From assembly GCA_004124295.1 (NCBI GenBank), contig SCKI01000010.1:32079-96078 (forward strand): a DNA stretch of 64,000 bases, read 5' to 3'. Source of the stretch: Fidelibacterota bacterium (GTDB lineage: Bacteria; Fidelibacterota; Marinisomatia; SCGC-AAA003-L08; TS1B11). Positions 46,724 through 53,796 of the stretch are shown here, piece after piece. Numbering within the stretch: the first letter of the stretch is position 1; each line of letters starts with the position of its first letter. Made by a program: the position numbers and the translations under genes. The notes beneath the pieces are model-generated. The model made no database searches and was not told the DNA's origin. It saw nothing but the letters and a program-made list of their open reading frames with translations.

Positions 46724-49107
46724 AGATCTCCTGCGACTGGCTGCAGGAATTCGTCGAGTTCGACCTGCCGCCGGAGGAGCTGGCCGATACGCTCACCATG
46801 CTCGGCCTGGAAGCGCTGCTGGAGAAGCCCCGCTACGATTTCAACGGCGTGGTGGTGGCCGGTGTCCTGGCGGTGGAACCCATCGCCGGATCGGACCATC
46901 TCCTGCTCTGTCGCGTCACAGCCGGCGGCGAACCCCAGCCGGTAGTCTGCGGGGCGCCCAATGTGGCCCCGGGCCAGAAAGTACCCCTGGCCATCGTCGG
47001 CGCAACCTTGCCGGGAGGTGTTGTGGTCAAGCAGGCCACGCTGCGCGGTCAGGTGAGCGAAGGGATGATCTGCGCCGAAGACGAGCTGGGGCTGTCGAAG
47101 GACCACAGCGGCATCATGGTGCTCGACGAGGACGCCGAGGTGGGACTCGATCTCAAAATCTACCTGGAAAACCGGCGCGAGCAGATTCTGGACCTTGATC
47201 TGACCCCCAACCGGGGCGATGCCTTTTCCCACATCGGCGTGGCCCGGGACCTAGCCGCCAAACTGGGCCGCAGCGCCAGGTTGCCCGATACGGAAGTGCA
47301 GGAAACGGGGCCGCCCATCGCGGAACTTGCCTCCGTGGAAATTCGCGATCCCGACGGCTGCCACCGCTACGCCGCACGGGTCATCACCGGCATTACCCTG
47401 GGACCCTCGCCTGACTGGCTGGCCCGGCGCATCACGGCCCTGGGCATGCGGCCCATCAATAACGTGGTGGATGCCTCCAACTATGTGATGATGGAGCTGG
47501 GCCAACCGCTGCACATTTTCGATTATGACCGCATCACCGGCCAGCGCATTGAGGTCTATTTCGCCAAATCCGGTGAAAAATTCACCACCCTGGACGGCAC
47601 CGAGCGCACACTCGGCAGCCACCATCTCCTTATCGCCGATGGCGAGGGACCGGTGGCCCTGGCCGGCATCATGGGCGGGGCCGATTCGGAAGTCTCGGAT
47701 ACCACCACCAACCTGCTCATCGAGAGCGCCTATTTTGTGCCGTCGGTGATCCGCAAAGGAGCCAAATCGCTGGATCTCTCCAGCGAAGCATCGAAGCGCT
47801 TCGAACGTGACATCGACATTGAGGGGGTCATTACCGCCCTGGACAGGGTCACCCGGCTCATCAGCGAACTGGCCGGCGGCGCGGTGGCAAAGGGCAGAAT
47901 TGATGTCTATCCACGGCGCCATGAGCCCCGGCAGATCGAGCTTTCCGTGGCCTTCACCAACCGGCTCTGCGGCCTGGAACTCGACCAGCAGACGGTAGCC
48001 GGGTCGCTCCAGCGGTTCGGCATCGCCGTGACGGTCAAAGACGCCGACCTGTTGCACTGCACAGTACCGCTCAACCGTCCCGAGCTCAGGCTGGATGTGG
48101 ACCTTATCGAGGAGGTGGCCCGCATTACCGGCTACGATAATATCCCGGTGGTGGAGGGGGTAGAGGTCCGCTTTGCCGAATTGATCGCCGATGAGCAGGG
48201 CTATATGGCCCCTGTCCGGCAGGCGCTGGTGCATTGGGGCTTCTTCGAGCACTTGGCCGTCACCATGACTCGCAACAGTTTCGCGGCGCTGTTTTCCGGC
48301 GCGGAGCCGGTCCAATTGACCAACCCCCTGAGCAGCGAGCTGACCACGCTGCGCACTTCCCTCCTGCCGGGCCTGCTGGAAGCGGTGGCCTACAACGAAC
48401 GCCGCCAGCAGACGGTGGTACGCCTGTTTGAAATCGGTGCGGTGCACCAGGCCGATGCCTCCGTTTACAACCTGGATCGCGAGAATTTCAACCTGGGGAT
48501 TGTCATGACCCTGGGCAGCCGGGCAGTGGGCTGGAAGCAGGCCCCGGCCAGCGACCTGTTTGAGCTGAAGGGGATCATCACCCGCCTGCTCAGCGATCGG
48601 GGCGCCGGGGAGGTCACCTTCACGCCTGCCAAGGCCACCGGCTTCGGCCCGGCCCTGTCCATCGCCGCCGCTGGGGAGACCATCGGTGTGCTGGGGGTGG
48701 TGCCGCCGGAAACCCGGCAGCCGTTTGATCTTGATTCCGAAGTGGCCGCCGCCGAAATTGACCTGCAGGCCGTCGCCCGGCTGGCCGGAACGGCAACCCT
48801 CGCCTACAGCGAAGTGATTCCCTACCCGGTGGTGGAGCGGGACCTGGCCCTGGAGCTGCCGGAAGCGGTGCCGGCGGGCGATCTGCTGGACGCCATCTGG
48901 AAGAACGGCGGCGATTATCTCCGCGATGTCAGGCTTTTCGACTTATATTCGGGGGACAATCTGGCTCCAGGGAAAAAAAGTCTCGCATTCCGGCTCACCC
49001 TCCAATCGGCCGAAGGTACGCTCACCGACGAGCAGGTCGAAAAAGAGGTGCAGAAAATCGCCGGATACCTGGAAAAGCATCACCAGGCCCGTCTGCGCCG
49101 GGTCTGA
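46720..49107 (+). CDS. pheT: Phenylalanyl-tRNA synthetase beta subunit
   Basis: 795 residues from a GTG that overlaps the pheS stop (GTGA). Domains in order: B1 (MKISCDWLQEFVEFDLPPEE), the EMAP/OB tRNA-binding insertion (VVVAGVLAVEPIAGSDHLLL, VCGAPNVAPGQKVPLAIVGA), the B3/B4 editing module (RRITALGMRPINNVVDASNY, LAGIMGGADSEV), B5 (LDVDLIEEVARITGYDNIPV), the catalytic-like core and the C-terminal ferredoxin-fold anticodon-binding domain (VIPYPVVERDLALELPEAVP). Full length and intact. Confidence 0.97.
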   Translation: MKISCDWLQEFVEFDLPPEELADTLTMLGLEALLEKPRYDFNGVVVAGVLAVEPIAGSDHLLLCRVTAGGEPQPVVCGAPNVAPGQKVPLAIVGATLPGGVVVKQATLRGQVSEGMICAEDELGLSKDHSGIMVLDEDAEVGLDLKIYLENRREQILDLDLTPNRGDAFSHIGVARDLAAKLGRSARLPDTEVQETGPPIAELASVEIRDPDGCHRYAARVITGITLGPSPDWLARRITALGMRPINNVVDASNYVMMELGQPLHIFDYDRITGQRIEVYFAKSGEKFTTLDGTERTLGSHHLLIADGEGPVALAGIMGGADSEVSDTTTNLLIESAYFVPSVIRKGAKSLDLSSEASKRFERDIDIEGVITALDRVTRLISELAGGAVAKGRIDVYPRRHEPRQIELSVAFTNRLCGLELDQQTVAGSLQRFGIAVTVKDADLLHCTVPLNRPELRLDVDLIEEVARITGYDNIPVVEGVEVRFAELIADEQGYMAPVRQALVHWGFFEHLAVTMTRNSFAALFSGAEPVQLTNPLSSELTTLRTSLLPGLLEAVAYNERRQQTVVRLFEIGAVHQADASVYNLDRENFNLGIVMTLGSRAVGWKQAPASDLFELKGIITRLLSDRGAGEVTFTPAKATGFGPALSIAAAGETIGVLGVVPPETRQPFDLDSEVAAAEIDLQAVARLAGTATLAYSEVIPYPVVERDLALELPEAVPAGDLLDAIWKNGGDYLRDVRLFDLYSGDNLAPGKKSLAFRLTLQSAEGTLTDEQVEKEVQKIAGYLEKHHQARLRRV

Positions 49108-49124
49108 GGAAAGCGGGGACTGAT

Positions 49125-49439
49125 ATGGCCGAGGCCAATGACCAGAACATGATCCGGGTGACCATCTATGGCCACGAATACACGGTGAAGGCCGTCGCCA
49201 ATGCCGACTATATCTCGGATGTGGCCGCCTACGTCGACGAGCGGATGCGGGAGACCGAGCTCAACCTGCCCGGTGTCCAGTCGGCGACGCGCATCGCCAT
49301 GCTGGCCGCCATGAGCATTACCGATGAGCTCTTTACCGAGCGGCGCAAACGGTCGCAGACCCTGAGCCAGATCGAAGACCGGGCCACGGCCATCTCCCAC
49401 CGGGTGGAAGAGGTCCTGGACAGCTCCTTCAAGGACTGA
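49125..49439 (+). CDS. zapA: Cell division protein ZapA
   Basis: 104 residues. The N-terminal strand-helix part (MIRVTIYGHEYTVKAVANAD, YISDVAAYVDERMRETE) and the following helix (TRIAMLAAMSITDELFTERR) match ZapA, and a C-terminal coiled coil follows. ZapA crosslinks FtsZ filaments at the division ring. It closes the pheST cluster with a 17-bp gap, as in many genomes. Confidence 0.92.
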   Translation: MAEANDQNMIRVTIYGHEYTVKAVANADYISDVAAYVDERMRETELNLPGVQSATRIAMLAAMSITDELFTERRKRSQTLSQIEDRATAISHRVEEVLDSSFKD

Positions 49440-49477
49440 TCCGCCGCCCCGGTCCAGCCCCACCAGCGGAACAACCC

Positions 49478-50377
49478 ATGTCCTCCATTGACACCGTTCT
49501 GATGACCGGGAAACCGGTCGCCACGGCGCTCTACGAGCGGCTCAAACCGCGCATTGAGGTCCTCGGCCAGAAGGGCATCACGCCCGGGCTGGTGGCGCTG
49601 TTGGTGGGGGATGATCCGGCCTCGGCAATCTATGTTGGCAGCAAGACCCGCAAGTTCGAGGAGCTGGGTCTGCTGGCCGAAACCCGGACCCTGCCAGGCG
49701 ACATCAGCCGGGACGATCTGCTGGCGGTCATCGCCGAATTGAACGCCGCTGACCGTTTCCACGGCCTGCTGGTACAGTTGCCGCTGCCGAATCATCTGCC
49801 GGCCAACGACCTGTTGGAGAGCGTCGCCCCCGCCAAGGATATCGACGGGTTTCACCCCTTTAATCTGGGCCGGCTATTGGCTGGAAATCCAACTTTTATC
49901 CCCTGCACACCTCAAGGAATACTTGAACTGCTGAGCCACTACGGCATAACCGTCGCCGGGCGCCATGCGGTGATCGTGGGCCGGAGCAATATCGTCGGCA
50001 AACCGCTGGCGGCACTGTTGTCGGCCAAGCAGCCATCGGGCAACGCCACGGTGACCCTGTGCCACACCGGCACGGCAAACCTGGCCCACCACACCCGGCA
50101 GGCCGATCTGCTGATCGTCGCCTCGGGGCAGGCGGGACTTGTCACCCCGGACATGGTGACCCCCGGCGTGGTCATCGTCGATGTGGGCATCAACCGGACG
50201 GGGGACGATTCACCGAAGGGCTACCACCTTAGGGGTGACGTCGATACCGAAAAGATGCTGGGCATCGCCCAGGCCATCACGCCGGTGCCGGGGGGGGTGG
50301 GACCGCTGACAGTGGCCATGTTGGTGTCCAATACGGTGCTGGCGGCCGAAAGAAGTGCTGGAGTCGTCCACAATTAG
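49478..50377 (+). CDS. folD: Methylenetetrahydrofolate dehydrogenase / cyclohydrolase
   Basis: 299 residues. Interconverts 5,10-methylene- and 10-formyl-tetrahydrofolate with NADP. Family marks: VALLVGDDPASAIYVGSKTR with the catalytic Lys region (SKTRKFEELG, the family's Y..K..), LLVQLPLPNHLP, PAKDIDGFHPFNLGRLL, the NADP-binding VIVGRSNIVGKPLAALL and the C-terminal PVPGGVGPLTVAML. It lies 38 bp after zapA and next to a small gene of unknown role. Confidence 0.97.
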   Translation: MSSIDTVLMTGKPVATALYERLKPRIEVLGQKGITPGLVALLVGDDPASAIYVGSKTRKFEELGLLAETRTLPGDISRDDLLAVIAELNAADRFHGLLVQLPLPNHLPANDLLESVAPAKDIDGFHPFNLGRLLAGNPTFIPCTPQGILELLSHYGITVAGRHAVIVGRSNIVGKPLAALLSAKQPSGNATVTLCHTGTANLAHHTRQADLLIVASGQAGLVTPDMVTPGVVIVDVGINRTGDDSPKGYHLRGDVDTEKMLGIAQAITPVPGGVGPLTVAMLVSNTVLAAERSAGVVHN

Positions 50378-50386
50378 GAGCGAAAT

Positions 50387-50752
50387 TTGCCTGCCATGGT
50401 AGCCATGAGTACAGCCGAAATCGTCGGTGATATCGTGCAGATCATTCTCAGCGACACTGCGGGACTGGAGCCGATCGGTATCGTCTCGCGGTCCCCCTTC
50501 CTGAAAGTGGTGGGCATGGATGACCTGGGGCTCTGGGTGGAGCACCCCCAGTACGTCATCGTCAAGACCAACGATGAGCAGGGCCGGCCGTTGCCTGAGG
50601 ATCAGCAGGTGCGCACCAAATTGGAGGCCAATTTCCTGCTGCGCTGGGACAAGATCGCCACGGTGGTCCATTTCCCCAACCGGGAGGGGTTCGATTTTCC
50701 CAACCCGATGGATGACAAGCCCATCGGTTTCGTGACCCAGGAGGACGATTAG
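50387..50752 (+). CDS. Hypothetical protein, about 121 residues
   Basis: The TTG at 50387 has AGGAG six bases upstream; the ATGs at 50396 and 50405 are less well placed. The product (AEIVGDIVQIILSDTAGLEP, FLKVVGMDDLGLWVEHPQYV, FLLRWDKIATVVHFPNREGF) has no signal or membrane segment and is acidic at its end (FVTQEDD). I do not recognise it. It follows folD by 9 bp and should share its message. Confidence 0.75.
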   Translation: MPAMVAMSTAEIVGDIVQIILSDTAGLEPIGIVSRSPFLKVVGMDDLGLWVEHPQYVIVKTNDEQGRPLPEDQQVRTKLEANFLLRWDKIATVVHFPNREGFDFPNPMDDKPIGFVTQEDD

Positions 50753-50855
50753 CCCCGGACGCTCGCTGCGCTCGGTAGGGATCTTCGGCTGGATGGAGCG
50801 TCTCCCGGCTCGACGTTTCGGGACAGGGAGCTCGTGAAATCGCTTTTTGTTATTT

Positions 50856-50929
50856 GCCCCGGTAGCTCAGCTGGATAGAGCGCTGGTCTCCGGAACCAGA
50901 GGTCGTGGGTTCGACTCCCGCCCGGGGTA
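50856..50929 (+). tRNA. tRNA-Arg (anticodon CCG)
   Basis: Acceptor strands GCCCCGG and CCGGGGT pair (the first pair is G-U), the D arm reads GCTCAGCTGGATAGAGC, the anticodon stem CTGGT/ACCAG encloses loop CTCCGGA with anticodon CCG, and the T arm GTGGGTTCGACTCCCGC is standard. Discriminator base A at 50929. CCA is not encoded. It reads arginine CGG. Confidence 0.95.
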
Positions 50930-50930
50930 C

Positions 50931-50959
50931 GAAAAAGCCCTGCCAAGCAGGGCTTTTTC
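50931..50959 (+). terminator. Intrinsic terminator after tRNA-Arg
   Basis: A perfect 13-base inverted repeat, GAAAAAGCCCTGC and GCAGGGCTTTTTC, with a CAA loop. It has T runs in both directions, so it can end the tRNA transcript and also transcripts arriving from the trpB2 side. Confidence 0.93.
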
Positions 50960-51183
50960 AGTTTCAAGTTTAAAGTTCAATGTTCCGGGTATAGAGTCGT
51001 TAGCCGGATAGAGTATTCCGACCGTTCCTCGGGAATGTCCTCGGTTTGAAGCGGAGTCCCGGCAGTATTGGAAGGCACAACTGGCCGTCCGCCCTCAGCG
51101 TTCGAAGGCTTTTCCAACTCACCCCCGGCACAGAGAGGGACTCCAGCGGCCCCTCTCCTTTCTCATCTCACACGCTCACATGC

Positions 51184-52542
51184 TCAGCCCACCGCCGGCA
51201 GTCCCTCCCAGGCCGCCGCCGCCGCCGTGGCATCGAAGGCATAGTCCTGCAGCCGGCCGGCGAAGTAGTCGTCGTAGGCCTGCATGTCGAAATTGCCGTG
51301 GCCCGACAGGTTGAACAGGATCGTCCGGCTGATGCCCTCCTCCTTGCAGAGCAGCGCTTCATCAATGGCCGCCCGGATGGCGTGGGTGGTCTCCGGCGCC
51401 GGGATGATCCCTTCGGTTTCGGCAAACTGGACACCGGCGGCGAAACAGGCCAGCTGCTCCACGGCCCGGGCCTCGATCAGGCCCAGCTCCAGCACATGGC
51501 TCACCAGCGGCGCCATACCGTGATAGCGCAGCCCGCCGGCATGGATGGCCGGGGGCATGAAGCCGTTCCCCAGGGTATGCATCTTTACCAGGGGGGTCAG
51601 GTGGGCCGAATCACCGAAGTCGTAGGTGTACTGGCCCTGGGTCAGGCTGGGGCAGGAGGCCGGTTCGACGGCGATAAAGCGGCAATCCAGCTCCCCGCGC
51701 AGCTTGGCCCCCAGGAACGGGAAGGCCAGCCCGGAGAAGTTGCTGCCTCCACCGGCGCAGGCGATGATGATATCGGGGGGGTCACCGGCCAGCTCCATCT
51801 GGCGCATGGCCTCCTGCCCGATGACGGTCTGGTGCAGCAGGACATGGTTCAGGACGCTGCCCAGGGAGTATTTGGTGCCCTCATCGCTGGCGGCCTTTTC
51901 CACCGCCTCGCTGATGGCAATGCCGAGGGAGCCGGGACTGTCGGGATCCTCGGCGAGGAACTTGCGGCCCGCTGCGGTGCGGTCACTGGGGCTGGCATGG
52001 ACCGTCGCTCCGAAGGTCTCCATCATGGAGCGCCGGTACGGCTTCTGCTGGTAGCTGACCTTCACCATGTAAACCTCCACCTCCAGGCCGAAGAGCTTGC
52101 CGGCAAAGGCCAGGGCGGAGCCCCACTGACCGGCGCCGGTCTCCGTTGACAGGCGCTTGATCCCAGCCTCCTTGTTGTAAAAAGCCTGGGGCACCGCCGT
52201 GTTGGGTTTATGGCTGCCGGTGGGACTCAGCCCCTCATACTTGTAGTAAATCCGGGCAGGCGTATCCAGCAGCTTTTCCAGCCGCCGGGCCCGGAACAGG
52301 GGGGACGGCCGCCAGAGCTGGTAGATCTCGCGCACCGGCTCGGGGATCGGTATCTCCCGTTCCGTGGACACTTCCTGGCCGATGAGGGCCATGGGGAAGA
52401 GGGGCGCGAGGTCGTCGGGTCCGATGGGCTGGCCCGTTCCCGGGTGCAGCACCGCGGGCGGCGGCGAGGGAAGATCGGCCACGATATTGTAATAGTTCTT
52501 GGGTATATCTTCGCTGGAGAGATCAAAACGTTGGGTTTCCAT
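51184..52542 (-). CDS. trpB: TrpB2-type tryptophan synthase beta subunit
   Basis: 452 residues, longer than the standard TrpB1 (about 400), with the extended N-terminus of the TrpB2 class ([20 protein letters not shown]). A PLP enzyme that makes tryptophan from serine and indole. The PLP lysine is Lys112 in [25 protein letters not shown] binds the cofactor phosphate; [32 protein letters not shown] and [13 protein letters not shown] are typical. The ribosome site AAGGA is eight bases before the ATG. No trpA or other trp gene is next to it. TrpB2 proteins may work without TrpA by salvaging free indole. Its 5' leader carries a likely tryptophan attenuator (52593-52790), supporting a role in Trp supply. 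Confidence 0.93.
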   Translation of the reverse strand: METQRFDLSSEDIPKNYYNIVADLPSPPPAVLHPGTGQPIGPDDLAPLFPMALIGQEVSTEREIPIPEPVREIYQLWRPSPLFRARRLEKLLDTPARIYYKYEGLSPTGSHKPNTAVPQAFYNKEAGIKRLSTETGAGQWGSALAFAGKLFGLEVEVYMVKVSYQQKPYRRSMMETFGATVHASPSDRTAAGRKFLAEDPDSPGSLGIAISEAVEKAASDEGTKYSLGSVLNHVLLHQTVIGQEAMRQMELAGDPPDIIIACAGGGSNFSGLAFPFLGAKLRGELDCRFIAVEPASCPSLTQGQYTYDFGDSAHLTPLVKMHTLGNGFMPPAIHAGGLRYHGMAPLVSHVLELGLIEARAVEQLACFAAGVQFAETEGIIPAPETTHAIRAAIDEALLCKEEGISRTILFNLSGHGNFDMQAYDDYFAGRLQDYAFDATAAAAAWEGLPAVG

Positions 52543-52592
52543 GCTGGCTATCCTTCAGTTATCCATGTGGCGGCGCATTGTTGAGCGCCAAT

Positions 52593-52635
52593 AAAAAAGC
52601 GCCCCCAACCATTAAGTGTTAATTGTCGAGGGCGC
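52593..52635 (-). terminator. Attenuator terminator in the trpB2 leader
   Basis: Read on the minus strand, GCGCCC (52635-52630) pairs with GGGCGC (52604-52599), with an inner ATTAA/TTAAT stem round CAC, and a T6 run follows (52598-52593). It lies between the leader peptide and trpB2, about 50 bases before the gene ATG. The 5' arm is also complementary to GGCGTGG in the leader reading frame (52675-52669), which would form an alternative antiterminator. Confidence 0.85.
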
Positions 52636-52664
52636 GGTCTTCTGAGCGTACAGAATGGGTGACG

Positions 52665-52721
52665 TCAGCCACGCCAAAATAGGGACCACCACCAGCTGCA
52701 GGCGCTGGCGGGGTCCAACAC
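52665..52721 (-). CDS. Putative tryptophan leader peptide (18 residues)
   Basis: A GTG at 52721 opens an 18-codon frame ending at TGA 52667-52665. Codons 10-12 are TGG TGG TGG and codon 16 is TGG, reading MLDPASACSWWWSLFWRG. Four Trp in 18 codons just before an intrinsic terminator and a trp gene is the hallmark of ribosome-mediated attenuation. Pairing segments as seen: segment 1 GCCAGCGCC (52709-52701) can pair with segment 2 GGCGTGGC (52675-52668) with one bulged G; segment 2 can instead pair with segment 3 CCGCGCC (52637-52631), which is the 5' arm of the terminator. A ribosome stalled on the Trp codons would cover segment 1 and free segment 2. The weak point is the absence of a clear ribosome site before the GTG. 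Confidence 0.7.
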   Translation of the reverse strand: MLDPASACSWWWSLFWRG

Positions 52722-52760
52722 CGGAATAGAATTGTTGTGTGGTTGCGGATTCACAGCGGG

Positions 52761-52790
52761 AATATGAAACATTTCACGTTCTACAGTCAA
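52761..52790 (-). promoter_or_regulatory. Predicted sigma-70 promoter of the trpB2 leader
   Basis: On the minus strand a TTGACT (52790-52785) is followed after 18 bases by CATATT (52766-52761; TCATAT with 17). Transcription would start near 52755, about 35 bases before the leader-peptide start. Between the two boxes lies the symmetrical TGAAATGTTTCA (five-base arms), which could be an operator. Confidence 0.65.
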
Positions 52791-52864
52791 CGCTTTTTAT
52801 TGAGTTGCCGGCCAGCGGCCGCAAAAGGGTGGCTGCCGCCGCCTTCACCTGCTACATTGAGGCC

Positions 52865-53194
52865 ATGATATCCTCTGACAGCGCTATTGAGATCATCCTG
52901 ACCACCCACGATGACCTGCAGCAGGCCCAGGATCTGGCCCGGCTGCTGGTGGATCAGCGGGCCGCGGCCTGTGTCAACCTGGTGCCGAACCTGATATCGG
53001 TGTTCCGCTGGGAAAACGCCATCCGGGTGGAAGACGAAATTCTCCTGCTGATCAAAACCACCGCCGACCGCTCCCAGCGGGTGCAGACCCTCATCAAACG
53101 GCACCATTCCTACGATGTACCGGAAATCATCCGCCTGGACGGCGAGGTGTTGCATCAGCCGTACATGGAATGGCTGCGGGACTGTCTGGCCTGA
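52865..53194 (+). CDS. cutA: Divalent-cation tolerance protein CutA
   Basis: 109 residues from the ATG at 52865. The CutA signature is clear: IEIILTTHDDLQQAQDLARL, AACVNLVPNLISVFRWENAI, EILLLIKTTADRSQRVQTLI and SYDVPEIIRLDGEVLHQPYM. CutA is a trimeric PII-like protein associated with copper tolerance, with an uncertain mechanism. An in-frame extension up to 52739 overlaps the trpB2 promoter region and has no ribosome site. It is divergent from trpB2 and shares its promoter region. Confidence 0.93.
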   Translation: MISSDSAIEIILTTHDDLQQAQDLARLLVDQRAAACVNLVPNLISVFRWENAIRVEDEILLLIKTTADRSQRVQTLIKRHHSYDVPEIIRLDGEVLHQPYMEWLRDCLA

Positions 53195-53299
53195 AGGGGA
53201 CCATCCTGAGCATATGTTTGACATAATCGTGATAACCCCCGGGTCCTTAAGGACGAACTGCCCGGGAAACCTGCCGACCCTGCACAAGGGAGGTCCGCC

Positions 53300-53770
53300 A
53301 TGTCGCTGACTCGCAAATTCGCCTGGACAGCCATGTTGGGCGGTATACTCATCAACACTCTGGCTGGGCAGGTTGCGCCAGGTTTCCTCGATCCTGGAAG
53401 GCATAATCAGAGCCCAGGCCAGGATAGCCCTCAAAGTGGGTTGATGCTCACCGTCAGACCCTGGATCGGTGGTTTCCTCAGAGGCCAGATTGTCGGCCAG
53501 GATAGCACAACGATTTATCTGTTGGTGAAAGGCAAACCTGTCTTGCCGGTCAGCAAACTCGATATCCGGCTAATTACGCGGGGATTTCGCGATGTCAGTA
53601 TCCGTCACCTCAAATTATCAAAACCTGCGGATACTTCTATTAATCGCGGTTTCAGTGGGTTCCATGATTCTGGTTGGCCCAAAACCCAACATTTACATAC
53701 CTATTGGCGGAGTGGCCCCCCAGGCGCAATGGGCCCGTCCCTGACTGCGCATAATGTATATTATGTATAG
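53300..53770 (+). CDS. Hypothetical secreted protein, 156 residues
   Basis: The ATG at 53300 has a strong GGGAGG six bases upstream. A signal peptide is visible (KFAWTAMLGGILINTLAGQV). The central part has short beta strands (GLMLTVRPWIGGFLRGQIVG, then DSTTIYLLVKGKPVLPVSKL); the final 45 residues are Pro/Gly/His-rich and look unstructured. I do not recognise the family. The VRGTLxxxQDSTIxL-like strand pattern resembles small exported proteins that respond to surface changes, but this is only a resemblance. A weak AT palindrome (CATAATGTATATTATG) ends the gene. Confidence 0.7.
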   Translation: MSLTRKFAWTAMLGGILINTLAGQVAPGFLDPGRHNQSPGQDSPQSGLMLTVRPWIGGFLRGQIVGQDSTTIYLLVKGKPVLPVSKLDIRLITRGFRDVSIRHLKLSKPADTSINRGFSGFHDSGWPKTQHLHTYWRSGPPGAMGPSLTAHNVYYV

Positions 53771-53796
53771 TTAGCCGTCAGTCCGCCCTTAGCCGC

